Shown here one piece after another: positions 30,208-45,560 of a stretch of DNA of 64,000 nt; positions within the stretch are counted from its first letter, which is position 1, and each line of letters opens with the position of its first letter. Origin of the DNA: Staphylococcus equorum. GTDB lineage: Bacteria > Bacillota > Bacilli > Staphylococcales > Staphylococcaceae. Location of the stretch: assembly GCF_029531845.1 (NCBI RefSeq), contig NZ_JAMBPV010000009.1, positions 1-64,000 on the forward strand. Direction: 5' to 3'. The notes below the pieces were generated by a model that was not told the origin of the DNA, ran no database searches, and saw only the letters and a list, made by a program, of their open reading frames with translations. Made by a program: the position numbers and the translations under genes.

Positions 30208-30612
30208 TTATTGTAAGTTAGCGACCCGAATACGGTTATTAGCGCGTTCTAACGCACGCTTAGCCCTATTAACATCACTGTTATCTTCTTCATTATTTAT
30301 ATGAGATTCTGCTCTAGATTTAGCTAATTCTGCTCTAGCTACATCTATTTCGTTAGCAGGTTCTGCAGTTTGTACAATAACCGATAATTTATCTTGTCTA
30401 ACCTCAACAAAACCTTCACTCACTGCAATATATTCTGAACCATTATCAAAGTTAATTTTGACATAGCCAATTTCAAGTGCTGCAACTGTTGGAATATGTC
30501 CATACATGACACCGATCTCACCTGCAGTTGTTTGAAACACTGCAAGATTAACATCTTCTCGGTTGTTAACAGAACCATTAGGAGTGACAATATTTAGGCT
30601 TAATGTGTTCAT
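30208..30612 (-). CDS. atpC: ATP synthase F1 subunit epsilon
   Basis: A 134-residue central-stalk subunit that couples rotation and inhibits ATP hydrolysis. It has an N-terminal beta sandwich (LSLNIVTPNGSVNNREDVNL; GEIGVMYGHIPTVAAL) and a C-terminal helical hairpin rich in Ala/Arg/Glu (about 90-134). It is last in atpIBEFHAGDC. AGGAGG lies before the ATG. Confidence 0.97.
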   Translation of the reverse strand: MNTLSLNIVTPNGSVNNREDVNLAVFQTTAGEIGVMYGHIPTVAALEIGYVKINFDNGSEYIAVSEGFVEVRQDKLSVIVQTAEPANEIDVARAELAKSRAESHINNEEDNSDVNRAKRALERANNRIRVANLQ

Positions 30613-30631
30613 TATCCATACCTCCTAATTT

Positions 30632-32059
<1,428 letters not shown>

Positions 32060-32066
32060 TTAATAA

Positions 32067-32951
<885 letters not shown>

Positions 32952-32963
32952 TTACTATAACTA

Positions 32964-34475
<1,512 letters not shown>

Positions 34476-34495
34476 CTATGTCACTCCTTAAATTT

Positions 34496-35035
34496 TTATT
34501 TCACTCTAATAAATTGTTTCTCTAATTGTGCAAGATCATTTTTAATACTTGCGTCCATGACTTTCGTTCCAACTTTAACTCGGACACCACCGATAAGGTC
34601 TGGATTGATTTTATTTGTAATCATGATTTTAGAGTAATTTGTACGTGATTTAATTATCGTATCAATACGTTCTAAATCTTCATCTGACAATTCATATACT
34701 GATTCAACTACAGCATATTCTTGATTGTGATGTTGATTAAATAAAGCTTCAAATTCTATATATATTTCATGAATGTAAGAAAGATGACGGTTACTTGCAA
34801 GAATCGTTAACATGTTTTGTAAGTATTGATTGGCATGACCAAACACTACTTTTGCAAAACTACGACGCTGTTGTACATCTTTTTGTGGATCTGCATCCAA
34901 CGCTTGTAATTTTTTTGTTTCGGGTTGTACTGCTTCGTTGATTGTTGAAAATTCCTCGTACATCATTTCAAGATTGTTTGTGTCTTTAGCAGTATCAAAT
35001 AAAGCCTTGGCATATTTTTTTGCTAAGATAGCCAT
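34496..35035 (-). CDS. atpH: ATP synthase F1 subunit delta
   Basis: A 179-residue peripheral-stalk subunit joining the b dimer to the alpha3beta3 head. It starts with AILAKKYAKALFDTA and ends with the conserved NPDLIGGVRVKVGTKVMDASIKND segment. Its ATG overlaps the atpF stop by one base (TAATG), so b and delta are translationally coupled. Confidence 0.96.
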   Translation of the reverse strand: MAILAKKYAKALFDTAKDTNNLEMMYEEFSTINEAVQPETKKLQALDADPQKDVQQRRSFAKVVFGHANQYLQNMLTILASNRHLSYIHEIYIEFEALFNQHHNQEYAVVESVYELSDEDLERIDTIIKSRTNYSKIMITNKINPDLIGGVRVKVGTKVMDASIKNDLAQLEKQFIRVK

Positions 35036-35562
35036 TATTTATCGCCTGCCTCTTTAATGTACTTTTCAACTAATTCTTTTTGATCTTTGCCTGAGATTTC
35101 TTTTTGAAGTACTTTTGATGCAATCAATACTGAAAGCTCAGAAACTTGATTATTAATATCAGCAATTGCACGTTCTTTTTCACTGTTGATTTCATTCTGT
35201 GCTGTTTCAATCATGCCATTTGCTCTAATGTTTGCTTCATGAATAATTTCTTCATGTTGTTTGCGGGCTTGGACTTTAGAATCTTCTAAAATCTTTTGAA
35301 CCTCATCTTGTGTTTCTTTTAGCGTTTGTTTGTTTTGTTCTTCTAACTTCTGTGCATTTAATTTAGCTTGTTCAGCATCATCTATATCTTTATTAATATC
35401 ATGTTCACGTTGATCCATTACACCTTTTAATGGACCCCAAGCGAATTTTTTCAATAAAGCTACTAATATAAGAAAAGTTACAAGGGTAACAAGGATTGTT
35501 CCCCACTGAACACCACTAGTGTCAGCCGCACCAAGTACGAACATGTTTGTCGTAGCAGTCAC
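35035..35562 (-). CDS. atpF: ATP synthase Fo subunit b
   Basis: A 175-residue subunit with one N-terminal membrane segment (about 18-40) followed by a long charged coiled coil (about 50-165), forming the stator. The start is GTG 35562, matching the N-terminus of S. aureus AtpF. Directly upstream is an ATG immediately followed by TAA (35568-35563), which abuts the GTG; AAAGGAG is 5 bases from that ATG and 11 from the GTG. This start-stop may lower or time translation of atpF. Confidence 0.95.
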   Translation of the reverse strand: MTATTNMFVLGAADTSGVQWGTILVTLVTFLILVALLKKFAWGPLKGVMDQREHDINKDIDDAEQAKLNAQKLEEQNKQTLKETQDEVQKILEDSKVQARKQHEEIIHEANIRANGMIETAQNEINSEKERAIADINNQVSELSVLIASKVLQKEISGKDQKELVEKYIKEAGDK

Positions 35563-35658
35563 TTACATAGACACTCCTTTCATTCATTATAATTATAAGA
35601 CATATTGATAAAAACGAACGGCGAAAGCCTACAAGACTTCGCCATAAAACTGGTTTAA

Positions 35659-35868
<210 letters not shown>

Positions 35869-35904
35869 TAAATCCTCCTAATTTTTCTTTTTAAAATTTT
35901 TAAA

Positions 35905-36633
<729 letters not shown>

Positions 36634-36655
36634 TCACCTCTTTCATATTAAGATT

Positions 36656-37006
36656 TTATTCCTTGTGTAAAAACGGTTTTAAAACCATCAAAACATAAGA
36701 AATCATTAAACCAACAACCACACCAATAATATTTATATAGTCCTTATAAAAATACCAAGTACAACATGCAAGAATCACAATCAAATATCTCCAAACGTTG
36801 CCCGTTGAAATATGTATGTTATCTTTTTGTTTCGCTTTCTCTAAATAAAACTCGAAAGTAAAAGTATTAATAAGTGATCCAATCATGCCTATGATAAGTC
36901 CTAAAATAAATGGCGAACTTGTGAAAATAAACACAAATAACAGTACAATTATACCATACAAATAAAATTGAATGTACTGTTTAAAAATGATGTTGAAACG
37001 TTTCAT
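36656..37006 (-). CDS. atpI: ATP synthase subunit I
   Basis: A 116-residue protein with four membrane segments, first in the atp operon. AtpI proteins assist c-ring assembly or Mg2+ supply; it is weakly conserved, and the call rests on position and membrane topology. The ATG is preceded by GAGGC, a weak ribosome site. A near-consensus promoter lies 60-90 bases upstream. Confidence 0.88.
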   Translation of the reverse strand: MKRFNIIFKQYIQFYLYGIIVLLFVFIFTSSPFILGLIIGMIGSLINTFTFEFYLEKAKQKDNIHISTGNVWRYLIVILACCTWYFYKDYINIIGVVVGLMISYVLMVLKPFLHKE

Positions 37007-37067
37007 TACTGTGCCTCACTTCATTTTTTCATTCAATGATGAAAACCATTTCAATCATACAGTTTTA

Positions 37068-37096
37068 ATAATAATATAGGGCGGTAAAGGTGTCAA
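37068..37096 (-). promoter_or_regulatory. Promoter of the atp operon
   Basis: On the minus strand a perfect TTGACA (37096-37091), a 17-base spacer and TATTAT (37073-37068) lie about 60 bases before the atpI start. Confidence 0.75.
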
Positions 37097-37159
37097 TTCT
37101 ATTCAAAATGTAGTTTATTTTTTTGCACACTTGTCACAAAAAAGACACATTCACCGCTA

Positions 37160-38293
37160 TTAATATTTAAAAAAACTAGGTTTTTGGGGAATTAGGCGAA
37201 AATAATACTTTATATTTTCACAAATTCTATTTGATGCTTTCCCATCACCATAAGGGTTGCGCGCTTCACTCATTGATTTGTACAATTGCTTATCTTCCAA
37301 TAATGCTTGTGTAGCATCAAAAATCATTTGTGCATTTGTACCAACAATTTTCAATGTGCCTGCTTCTACACCTTCTGGTCTTTCAGTTGCTTCTCTTAAA
37401 ACTAATACCGGCTTACCTAAAGATGGTGCTTCTTCTTGAACGCCACCTGAATCCGTTAATATTAAATAAGACTGATGTGCAAAATTATGAAAATCAACTA
37501 CTTCTAATGGTTCGACTAATTCAATTCGATCATGATTAGATAAGTATAAATCTGCAATTTGTCTTACTTTTGGATTCTTATGTACAGGATAAACGACTAC
37601 TACATCTTCATATTTATCGACAATGTCTCTTACTGCTTTAAAAATATGCTCCATTGGCTCACCAATATTTTCACGTCTATGAGCAGTTAGTAAAATAATG
37701 CGTTTATCTTTATGTCTGTCTATAATATCAGATTGATAATGTTCATGTATGGTAGTCTTCATAGCATCAATTGCTGTATTTCCGGTTACTACTACAGTAT
37801 CTGACGGTTTATTTTCCGCAATAAGATTTTCTGCAGCATTATTGGTAGGGGCAAAGTTCAAATCTGCCATTACCCCTACCATTTGTCTATTCATTTCTTC
37901 AGGAAATGGAGCATATTTATCCCAAGTTCTTAAGCCTGCTTCCACATGGCCAATAGGAATTTGATTATATAATGCTGCCAAACTTCCAGCGAAAGTTGTC
38001 ATGGTGTCGCCATGCACAAGTATCATATCTGGTTGTTCTTCCTTAATAACGTCCTCTAGTCTAGTCAAAATACGAGAAGTAATTTCAGATAATGATTGGC
38101 CTTGCTTCATAATATCCAAATCGTAATCTGGTGTGATATGAAAGCTTTCCAGTACAGAATCTAACATTTCTCTATGCTGTGCAGTAACTACTACTATAGG
38201 TTCCAACTCAGCATCATCTCGTAATGCTAATACGAGCGGCGCCATTTTCACTGCTTCAGGACGTGTCCCGAATACAGTCATTATCTTCTTCAT
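37160..38293 (-). CDS. mnaA: UDP-N-acetylglucosamine 2-epimerase
   Basis: A 377-residue non-hydrolysing epimerase that converts UDP-GlcNAc to UDP-ManNAc, the precursor for the teichoic-acid linkage unit and, in some strains, capsule. Motifs are TVFGTRPEAVKMAPLV at the start, VHGDTMTTFAGSLAA, HVEAGLRTWDKYAPFPEEMNR and LTDSGGVQEEAPSLGKPVLVLR (about 290-311). ATG 38293 is chosen with CAGGAGTGG upstream; the reading to 38350 enters upp. It is last in glyA-upp-mnaA, 22 bases after upp. No strong terminator follows. Confidence 0.93.
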   Translation of the reverse strand: MKKIMTVFGTRPEAVKMAPLVLALRDDAELEPIVVVTAQHREMLDSVLESFHITPDYDLDIMKQGQSLSEITSRILTRLEDVIKEEQPDMILVHGDTMTTFAGSLAALYNQIPIGHVEAGLRTWDKYAPFPEEMNRQMVGVMADLNFAPTNNAAENLIAENKPSDTVVVTGNTAIDAMKTTIHEHYQSDIIDRHKDKRIILLTAHRRENIGEPMEHIFKAVRDIVDKYEDVVVVYPVHKNPKVRQIADLYLSNHDRIELVEPLEVVDFHNFAHQSYLILTDSGGVQEEAPSLGKPVLVLREATERPEGVEAGTLKIVGTNAQMIFDATQALLEDKQLYKSMSEARNPYGDGKASNRICENIKYYFRLIPQKPSFFKY

Positions 38294-38315
38294 TCTACTC
38301 CACTCCTGGGTAAAA

Positions 38316-38945
38316 CTATTTTGTTCCGAATAAACGGTCTCCAGCATCACCTAAACCAGGTGTGATATATGCATGGTCATCTAATTTTTCATCTAACGCA
38401 GCTATGAAAATATCTACATCCTCATGTGCTTCTTGTAATTTTTCTACACCTTCAGGCGCAGCAACTAAACACATAAAACGAATGTTTTTCGCACCGCGTT
38501 TTTTAAGAGAATTGATTGCTTCAATTGCTGAAGCACCTGTCGCTAACATTGGGTCTACGACTACAATTTCTCTTTCTTCGATATCTTGTGGTAACTTCAC
38601 AAAATATTCAACTGCATCAAGTGTTTCAGGATCTCTATATAGACCCACATGACCTATTCTCGCTGCTGGTACTAAATTTAAAATACCTTGTGTCATACCT
38701 AAGCCAGCTCTTAAAATTGGTACAAATGCTAATTTTTTACCCGTTAATCTTTTAGCTACCATTTTAGTTACCGGTGTGTCTATTTCTACATCTTGTAACT
38801 CTAAATCTCTTGTTACTTCGTATGCCATTAACATACCTACTTCATCTACTAGCTCTCTAAATTCTTTAGTCCCTGTATGTACGTCTCGAATGTAACTTAA
38901 TTTGTGTTGAATAAGTGGGTGATCAAAAACATGTACTTTGCCCAT
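38316..38945 (-). CDS. upp: Uracil phosphoribosyltransferase
   Basis: A 209-residue salvage enzyme converting uracil and PRPP to UMP. The PRPP loop is [17 protein letters not shown] (about 127-143), and the C-terminal uracil-binding stretch is [22 protein letters not shown] precedes the ATG. It lies between glyA and mnaA. Confidence 0.97.
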   Translation of the reverse strand: MGKVHVFDHPLIQHKLSYIRDVHTGTKEFRELVDEVGMLMAYEVTRDLELQDVEIDTPVTKMVAKRLTGKKLAFVPILRAGLGMTQGILNLVPAARIGHVGLYRDPETLDAVEYFVKLPQDIEEREIVVVDPMLATGASAIEAINSLKKRGAKNIRFMCLVAAPEGVEKLQEAHEDVDIFIAALDEKLDDHAYITPGLGDAGDRLFGTK

Positions 38946-38963
38946 AATTTACTTCCTCCAATT

Positions 38964-40202
38964 TTAATTGTATAAAGGATGTTTTGTAGTTAATGCTTTA
39001 ACTCTTTCTTTTCCTTCTTCTAATGCTTTTTCATCTTCTGGATTTCTTAAAACTAAACTGATAATTTTTGCAACTTCTTCAAAAGCAGCTTCGTCAAATC
39101 CACGTGTTGTTGCAGCAGGTGTACCTAAACGAACACCACTTGTTACAAATGGTTTTTCTTGATCAAACGGAATTGTATTTTTGTTACATGTGATACCTAC
39201 AGCATCTAATGTTTCTTCAGCTACTTTACCTGTTATACCTACTGAACCTTTAACATCTACAGATACTAAATGATTATCTGTGCCGCCTGAAACGACTCTA
39301 TAACCTTCTTTAGTCAATGTATCTGCTAATGTTTTAGCGTTATTAACTACCTGTTGCTGATATGTTTTGAAGTCATCTTGTAGCGCTTCACCAAAAGCAA
39401 CTGCTTTCCCAGCGATAACGTGTTCTAATGGTCCACCTTGAATACCAGGGAAGATTTTTTTGTCAATTTGCTTTTTGTACTCTTCTTTACATAAGATCAT
39501 TCCACCACGAGGGCCGCGCAATGTTTTATGTGTTGTAGTAGTTACAAAATCAGCATATTCAACAGGGTTTTGATGTAAACCAACTGCAACTAAACCTGCA
39601 ATATGCGCCATATCTACCATTAATTTTGCCCCTACTTCATCTGCAATCTCTTTGAATCGTTTGAAATCAATAGTACGAGAATAGGCAGATGCGCCTGCGA
39701 CGATTAATTTTGGTTTATTTTCTTTAGCTACTCTTAATACTTCATCGTAATCAATTTGTTCATTTGCTTTGTCTACACCATACTCAACAAAGTTATAAAA
39801 TTGTCCACTAAAGTTAACAGGCGAACCATGTGTTAAGTGACCACCATGGCTTAAATTCATGCCTAATACAGTATCACCGTGTTCTAATGCTACTAGATAA
39901 ACAGCCATATTTGCTTGTGACCCAGAGTGCGGCTGTACGTTAACGTGTTCAGCACCAAAAAGTTGTTTGGCACGTTCGATAGCTAATGTTTCAGACACAT
40001 CTACGTATTCACATCCACCATAGTATCTTCTGTTTGGATAGCCTTCAGCATATTTGTTTGTTAATACTGAACCTTGCGCTTCCATAACTGCTTCTGAAAC
40101 AAAGTTCTCTGAAGCAATCAGCTCGATATTGTTATTTTGACGGTTAAATTCATTTTGAATCACTTCATATATTTCTTTATCTTGCTCTTGAATAAATGAC
40201 AT
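38964..40202 (-). CDS. glyA: Serine hydroxymethyltransferase
   Basis: A 412-residue PLP enzyme interconverting serine and glycine with tetrahydrofolate, the main source of one-carbon units. The PLP lysine is in [14 protein letters not shown] (about residue 226), with [11 protein letters not shown] and MAHIAGLVA also present. It follows the DUF436 gene by 23 bases and precedes upp by 18, so the three are probably one transcript. Confidence 0.97.
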   Translation of the reverse strand: MSFIQEQDKEIYEVIQNEFNRQNNNIELIASENFVSEAVMEAQGSVLTNKYAEGYPNRRYYGGCEYVDVSETLAIERAKQLFGAEHVNVQPHSGSQANMAVYLVALEHGDTVLGMNLSHGGHLTHGSPVNFSGQFYNFVEYGVDKANEQIDYDEVLRVAKENKPKLIVAGASAYSRTIDFKRFKEIADEVGAKLMVDMAHIAGLVAVGLHQNPVEYADFVTTTTHKTLRGPRGGMILCKEEYKKQIDKKIFPGIQGGPLEHVIAGKAVAFGEALQDDFKTYQQQVVNNAKTLADTLTKEGYRVVSGGTDNHLVSVDVKGSVGITGKVAEETLDAVGITCNKNTIPFDQEKPFVTSGVRLGTPAATTRGFDEAAFEEVAKIISLVLRNPEDEKALEEGKERVKALTTKHPLYN

Positions 40203-40225
40203 AGGTAAATCCCCCTCGTTCTGTA

Positions 40226-40750
40226 TTAGTTATATTTTGCTCTTTCGCCACCAATTTTCTTAGGTCTTGAAGAAGCGATTGTAACAACTGCCTCATCAAT
40301 CTGTTTAACACTTGTACGTTCTGGAATGGCTACATGCGTAATATGCATGCCAATTAATGTTTGACCAATATCAATACCTTTTGGTACTGTTATGTGTTCA
40401 ACAACCATTGGATCTTGCATATGTTGGTAAGCGTAAGTTGCTAAGCTACCACCTGCATGAACATCTGGTATAACAGACACTTCTTCCATCGTAAGGGGAT
40501 CGAACTTAGACCTTTCAATCGTTATTGCCCTATTAATATGTTCACAGCCTTGAAATACAAAAGCAACATTTGTGTCATTCTCAATTTCCTTTAATGCTTC
40601 AAATATTTCTTGTGCTACATCCATAGAGCCTACACTACCTATACGCTCACCAATTACTTCAGATGTAGAACAACCAATCACACATAATTCATCTGCTTCA
40701 AAGAAATTTTTAGACTTTAACTCATTTAACAATAGCTTTAGATCTTCCAT
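40226..40750 (-). CDS. DUF436 (YwlG-like) family protein
   Basis: A 174-residue protein of the DUF436/TIGR01440 family, usually found beside glyA in Firmicutes, as here. Notable segments are [16 protein letters not shown] and [15 protein letters not shown], each with a conserved cysteine. The function is unknown. GGGTGGGAGA precedes the ATG. Confidence 0.88.
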   Translation of the reverse strand: MEDLKLLLNELKSKNFFEADELCVIGCSTSEVIGERIGSVGSMDVAQEIFEALKEIENDTNVAFVFQGCEHINRAITIERSKFDPLTMEEVSVIPDVHAGGSLATYAYQHMQDPMVVEHITVPKGIDIGQTLIGMHITHVAIPERTSVKQIDEAVVTIASSRPKKIGGERAKYN

Positions 40751-40899
40751 TCTCCCACCCCTTTTAAAATAATGATTTAAAAAAAGTATTTAAACACCTT
40801 GATGCTATGAGACATACAAGATTAGACGATAGCAATTTTGCTATACGTATTTTATTATAACGTATTTAGCTACTCACTCATACTAATTTAACAAAATTA

Positions 40900-41322
40900 T
40901 TACTTTAATATTTTATTTTTTAAAGTATCTATCAACAAATTTAATTCATTATATATTTTATTATAATCATATACCGTTCCGCCATAAGGATCAGTAATTT
41001 CTCCTTCTCGTTGAACATATTCAGTGATTGTAAATACCTTCCCTGATTCTCCATATAATTGTTGTATTGTTTCTTTGTGAGATTGTGACATTGTTAATAT
41101 TAAATCTGCATTTAAATCCTCTACTGTAAAACGTTTAGCATTATGCGGCAATGGTAAACGATGTTCATTTATAATGCTCATTGTATTTTGAGACGTAGGT
41201 TGACCATCTAGAGCAAAAACACCTCGTGATTCAATGGTGTAATCAGGCATTTTTGCTTTGGCAATACTTTCAGCCATCGGACTCCTACACGTATTACCAG
41301 TACAAACAAAAATTATTCGCAT
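40900..41322 (-). CDS. ptpB: Low-molecular-weight protein arginine/tyrosine phosphatase
   Basis: A 140-residue LMW-PTP-fold enzyme. The P-loop [10 protein letters not shown] starts at Cys7, and the general acid lies in [12 protein letters not shown] (about 108-119). The Thr in the P-loop (CTGNTCRS) is the feature linked to phosphoarginine specificity in B. subtilis YwlE and S. aureus PtpB, and it also lies after the Sua5 gene there. The start overlaps the Sua5 gene by 10 bases, with AAAGGAG upstream. Protein-arginine dephosphorylation, countering McsB, is the likely role. Confidence 0.92.
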   Translation of the reverse strand: MRIIFVCTGNTCRSPMAESIAKAKMPDYTIESRGVFALDGQPTSQNTMSIINEHRLPLPHNAKRFTVEDLNADLILTMSQSHKETIQQLYGESGKVFTITEYVQREGEITDPYGGTVYDYNKIYNELNLLIDTLKNKILK

Positions 41323-42362
41323 AGTTGATCTCCTTTAACAATAGTTTGGCTTGCAGCTTTCATCATTCTATTCATAATCGCTATGGTATGATCAGTGATC
41401 TCAAAGCCATAAATAAATGCTATTTTAATTTGTTCATCTTGGTCAATATGATGCAATATTTTATATAGGTTATGGTTCGCACCTTTAATATCATTTTCAT
41501 TTTTACATAATTCTATAAAAATAGACTGCTCAGGCACAAACGCCCGCTTATCATTTGGAACGATAAATGCTGTTTGGCTCCAATCTTTTTCTTCTGAGGG
41601 TTTTTCATTAAATGCTTGAACAATTTGTAACGGGGTATCTGGCGAATAATGCTTATACTTCATTCCTGGTGCGATTGGTTTATCGTTGTCCAAGGTGTTT
41701 GCTGTAGATACACTAAAAGGTAAGACCGCTTCAATCATCGGTTTCGTTATTGAACCAGGTCTAGCAATTCTAAATGGAAACTGTGTGCAATCTAATACAG
41801 TGCTTTCTAACCCTTCTTCACTTTGATCACCATTTACCATGCCATTGATCCGGCCATTTAAATCTGAATAAACATGTTCAAAAGTTGTAGGTGAAGGTCT
41901 GCCACTTAAATTTGCGCTCGGTGCTGCTAATGGTATGTCTACGACTTGTAAAATTAGTCTGCCGATTGAATGACTTGGCATTCTAACAGCAATTGATGAT
42001 AAACCTCCACTTACACTTTCACATAAATATCCTTTTTTAAGCGGTAATATAAAAGAGATTGGCCCAGGCCAAAAATGGTTCATCAATAGTTTAATTTCGT
42101 CTGTTATACCTTGTGTAAAATGCTGCATTTGTTTTAAGTCATGTATGTGTACAATCAACGGATTATCTGAAGGTCTACCCTTCGCTTCATATATCTTTTT
42201 GATTGCTTGATCATTTCTCGCGTCTCCAGCAAGACCATATACTGTTTCTGTTGGTATTGCGATCAAGCCACCTTGTTCGAAGATGCGCTTGATTTCATTT
42301 ATATACGGAAATTGACTGTTTTCATTTTTATACTGTCGTAAATCCCAAATCTTCGTTTCCAT
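41313..42362 (-). CDS. L-threonylcarbamoyladenylate synthase (Sua5/YwlC type)
   Basis: A 349-residue enzyme making threonylcarbamoyl-AMP for the t6A37 modification of ANN-decoding tRNAs. The N-terminal YrdC domain (about 20-205) has [20 protein letters not shown] and [14 protein letters not shown]. The C-terminal Sua5 domain (about 230-349) makes it the long form. It clusters with prmC and prfA, all translation-related. B. subtilis YwlC is the closest named relative. Confidence 0.93.
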   Translation of the reverse strand: METKIWDLRQYKNENSQFPYINEIKRIFEQGGLIAIPTETVYGLAGDARNDQAIKKIYEAKGRPSDNPLIVHIHDLKQMQHFTQGITDEIKLLMNHFWPGPISFILPLKKGYLCESVSGGLSSIAVRMPSHSIGRLILQVVDIPLAAPSANLSGRPSPTTFEHVYSDLNGRINGMVNGDQSEEGLESTVLDCTQFPFRIARPGSITKPMIEAVLPFSVSTANTLDNDKPIAPGMKYKHYSPDTPLQIVQAFNEKPSEEKDWSQTAFIVPNDKRAFVPEQSIFIELCKNENDIKGANHNLYKILHHIDQDEQIKIAFIYGFEITDHTIAIMNRMMKAASQTIVKGDQLCE

Positions 42363-42455
42363 TTAGCCCCGCCCTTTCTTCTCATGATTCATTTTAGAAT
42401 AAAATAAAAAGTTATGCACTCTCATGATTTACCATGTTCAGTACATAACTTCTTA

Positions 42456-43292
42456 TTACCACTCGAAAGAAATAATTCTATCGTTATTATTAATATCTTT
42501 TATAATTTGAACATCTAATGAGGGATATTTAGATTGTATTTTTTGTTTCAATGTTTGACCTTGTTTGTAACCAATTTCAAAAACGACCTTTGCATTCGGA
42601 AGAAGTACTTTTGGTAATTGATTTAATATTGCATCATAAACCCTATACCCATTATCTTCTGCAAATAATGCAGAATGTGGTTCATATTTCAATACTGTAT
42701 CATTCATCAGTTCAGCTTCACTATCATCAATGTAAGGCGGATTAGAAATTAAACCATTCACTTTTATTCCCTGTTCTATTAAAGGTTCTAATGCATCGCC
42801 TTGCAAAAAGTTGATGTCAACTTGATGGTTACACGCATTTTCTTGCGCTACCGCTAATACGGTATCATATAAATCAGTAGCATAGACAGTTAATGAACTG
42901 TTCATTTTTTTGAGTGTAATTGGAATATTGCCACTACCTGTGCCAATATCAACAATTGTATCATCAGAATGAATCTCGTTATAAAAGTGTAACATGACTT
43001 CCTCAGTTTCAGGTCTAGGTATTAAACAATCTTCAGTCACCTTGAATGTCTCACCATAAAATGATTGGCTTCCAACAATATACTGAATCGGTTCACCTTT
43101 TAACATTCTCGCTTCAGCGTCGTCATACAATTTCAAATGTATATCCGACATTGCTTCATCCTTATGCATCAAGTAATCTGCTTTACTCCATTGCAATAAA
43201 TCTAACATTAACCATTCTGCTCGAGTAGTTTCAATGTTTAGTTCAATACATTTCGTTTTTGCATTAGTCAGTCGTGATTTATAATTCACCAT
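42456..43292 (-). CDS. prmC: Release-factor glutamine methyltransferase PrmC
   Basis: A 278-residue SAM-dependent methyltransferase that methylates the GGQ glutamine of RF1/RF2. The SAM loop is [14 protein letters not shown] (about 115-128), and the catalytic motif is [12 protein letters not shown]. It overlaps prfA, its substrate gene, by 14 bases, giving coupled expression of enzyme and target. Confidence 0.96.
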   Translation of the reverse strand: MVNYKSRLTNAKTKCIELNIETTRAEWLMLDLLQWSKADYLMHKDEAMSDIHLKLYDDAEARMLKGEPIQYIVGSQSFYGETFKVTEDCLIPRPETEEVMLHFYNEIHSDDTIVDIGTGSGNIPITLKKMNSSLTVYATDLYDTVLAVAQENACNHQVDINFLQGDALEPLIEQGIKVNGLISNPPYIDDSEAELMNDTVLKYEPHSALFAEDNGYRVYDAILNQLPKVLLPNAKVVFEIGYKQGQTLKQKIQSKYPSLDVQIIKDINNNDRIISFEW

Positions 43293-44355
43293 TGTTAAGT
43301 TCTTTCAATTTATCAGTTTGTTCAGCTAATGTTAATGCATCTATCACTTCGTCTAATTTCCCTTCCATTACTTGATCTAACTTCTGAATCGTTAAACCAA
43401 TGCGGTGGTCAGTCACTCGACTTTGAGGATAATTATACGTTCTAATACGTTCTGAACGGTCACCAGAACCTACTGCTGATTTACGTTGCGCAGCATATTT
43501 TTGTTGCTCTTCTTGTAATTTCATATCAAATAAACGTGCTTTCAAAACTTTCATTGCTTTTTCACGGTTTTGAATTTGCGATTTTTCTGAAGACGTTGCA
43601 ATGATTCCAGTCGGAACATGGGTAATACGTACAGCTGAATCCGTAGTATTAACATGTTGTCCACCTGCGCCACTTGAGCGGTAAGTATCTACTTTAATAT
43701 CTTCATTACGCACTTCAATTTCTACATCTTCAACTTCTGGTAATACTGCAACAGTAGCAGTTGATGTGTGGATACGTCCACCAGATTCGGTCTCAGGTAC
43801 ACGTTGTACACGATGGGCGCCATTTTCATATTTCAACTTACTGTAGGCGCCTGATCCTGAAATTGAAAAACTGATTTCTTTATAACCACCATGATCACTT
43901 TCAGCCGTTTCTACGATTTCTGTTTTATAGCGTTGTGCTTCAGCATATTTAGAGTACATTCTAAATAAATTACCAGCAAAAATTGCAGCTTCATCTCCGC
44001 CAGCAGCAGCACGTATTTCCACGATAACGTCTTTCTCGTCGTTAGGATCTTTAGGAATAAGTAGAAATTTTAGGTTCTCTTCTAGTTTCGGAACTTGATT
44101 GTTAAGTGATTGGTGTTCTTCTTTTAACATCTCAATTTCATCACTATCTTTTGTTTCTTTCAACATTTCTTCTATTTCAACAATGTCTTCTTTAACTTGT
44201 TTATAATTGCGATATACGTCTACAGTTTTTTGTAGATCTGATTGTTCTTTTGAATATTTTCTTAAGTTATCTGGATCACTTACTACATCTGGATCACTTA
44301 ATAATTCATTTAATTGTTCATATCTTTCTTCTACAATATCTAATTGATCAAACAC
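43279..44355 (-). CDS. prfA: Peptide chain release factor 1
   Basis: A 358-residue RF1. The GGQ motif is in [19 protein letters not shown] (about 225-243), and the codon-recognition PxT-type region is [14 protein letters not shown]. It starts with GTG 44355 that shares its G with the tdk stop (TAGTG); AGGAGG lies 7 bases upstream. It reads UAA/UAG. Confidence 0.97.
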   Translation of the reverse strand: MFDQLDIVEERYEQLNELLSDPDVVSDPDNLRKYSKEQSDLQKTVDVYRNYKQVKEDIVEIEEMLKETKDSDEIEMLKEEHQSLNNQVPKLEENLKFLLIPKDPNDEKDVIVEIRAAAGGDEAAIFAGNLFRMYSKYAEAQRYKTEIVETAESDHGGYKEISFSISGSGAYSKLKYENGAHRVQRVPETESGGRIHTSTATVAVLPEVEDVEIEVRNEDIKVDTYRSSGAGGQHVNTTDSAVRITHVPTGIIATSSEKSQIQNREKAMKVLKARLFDMKLQEEQQKYAAQRKSAVGSGDRSERIRTYNYPQSRVTDHRIGLTIQKLDQVMEGKLDEVIDALTLAEQTDKLKELNNGEL

Positions 44356-44954
44356 TACATTTCCTCCTTCATATCATTACTTGGTGCAACAATATGATGC
44401 GCTCTGCATCTTGGTTCGTAACTTTCATTTGCACCAACTAATATAACTGGATCATCTATTTTTGCTGGATTACCATCAATCAACCTTTGTGTGCGGCTTG
44501 AAGATGCGCCACAAACAGCACAAACAGCTTGTAGTTTAGTCACTTCTTCACTTACTGCCAGTAGGTGTGGAATAGGTTCAAACGGTTCTCCTCGGAAATC
44601 CATATCTAATCCCGCTGTAATGACTCTATGGCCTTTTTTAGCTAATTGTTCAACAATATTAACTACACCTTCTTCAAAAAACTGCACTTCATCGATGCCT
44701 ATAACATCTGTGTCTGACAAATCGTGCTTAAGTATCTCAGCCGCTGTTGAAATATTAATTGCTTCAATAGCATTGCCATTATGAGAAACAATCTTATCTT
44801 TATGATAGCGGTCATCTATAGCCGGTTTAAATACAACTACTTTTTGCTTAGCATAAAGCCCTCGTCTTAATCGACGAATTAACTCTTCAGATTTACCACT
44901 AAACATGCTTCCAGTAATACATTCAATCCACCCGGAATGATAAGTTTCATACAT
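44355..44954 (-). CDS. tdk: Thymidine kinase
   Basis: A 199-residue type II thymidine kinase for pyrimidine salvage. The P-loop is [12 protein letters not shown] (about 14-25), [11 protein letters not shown] is the Walker B part, and a structural zinc site is formed by CAVCG and the C-terminal CRAHH. ATG 44954 (MYETYHSGW) has AAGGTGG upstream; the codon at 44975 is rejected. It is first in tdk-prfA-prmC-sua5-ptpB. Confidence 0.96.
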   Translation of the reverse strand: MYETYHSGWIECITGSMFSGKSEELIRRLRRGLYAKQKVVVFKPAIDDRYHKDKIVSHNGNAIEAINISTAAEILKHDLSDTDVIGIDEVQFFEEGVVNIVEQLAKKGHRVITAGLDMDFRGEPFEPIPHLLAVSEEVTKLQAVCAVCGASSSRTQRLIDGNPAKIDDPVILVGANESYEPRCRAHHIVAPSNDMKEEM

Positions 44955-45114
44955 TATGCGTTCCACCTTTTTCAAAACATAATCGATTCATTATAGCATA
45001 TTTTTTTAATTGAAATATGTTATTTCTTCAAGATATTGAGTTATTTTATGTATAAAAATTATTAAAATTGTAATGCTCTCAATCAGAGACTTATATTTAT
45101 AAAACGCTAACTAA

Positions 45115-45147
45115 AACAAAAAAGCATTCTCATATAATGAGAATGCC
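45115..45147 (-). terminator. Terminator of rpmE2
   Basis: The stem GCATTCTCAT / ATGAGAATGC with a 4-base loop is followed by TTTTTTGTTTT on the minus strand, 12 bases past the rpmE2 stop. Confidence 0.9.
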
Positions 45148-45159
45148 TTATAACAACGA

Positions 45160-45417
45160 TTACTCGTCGCTTGATTTGATTCCGAATTTTTTGTTGAAAC
45201 GTTCCACACGGCCATCCGCAGCAGCGAATTTTTGGCGTCCTGTGTAGAATGGATGTGAATCAGATGAAACTTCTAAACGAATAACTGGGTATTCGTTGCC
45301 ATCTTCCCATTCCATAGTCTCTTTTGAAGATTTTGTTGAACCACTTAAGAATTTAAAATCCGTTGATGTATCTAAAAAGATTACATTGTGGTATTCAGGA
45401 TGAATATTTTTTCTCAT
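45160..45417 (-). CDS. rpmE2: 50S ribosomal protein L31, type B
   Basis: An 85-residue ribosomal protein starting [18 protein letters not shown]. It lacks the CxxC zinc pairs of type A L31, so it is the zinc-independent form. A reading to 45516 adds 33 residues without support; AAAGGAG lies just before ATG 45417. It follows rho by about 140 bases. Confidence 0.96.
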   Translation of the reverse strand: MRKNIHPEYHNVIFLDTSTDFKFLSGSTKSSKETMEWEDGNEYPVIRLEVSSDSHPFYTGRQKFAAADGRVERFNKKFGIKSSDE

Positions 45418-45560
45418 TATTTTCAGCTCCTTTGCCCTGAACCATCTGGAACAGAGTTGTTTGTGAGTTTTTACCCAATACTTGATAATTATAATTGCTT
45501 TAAAACCAAAACGCAACCCTAAATCATATATTACCGTGATATCATCTCGCGAATTTTATC

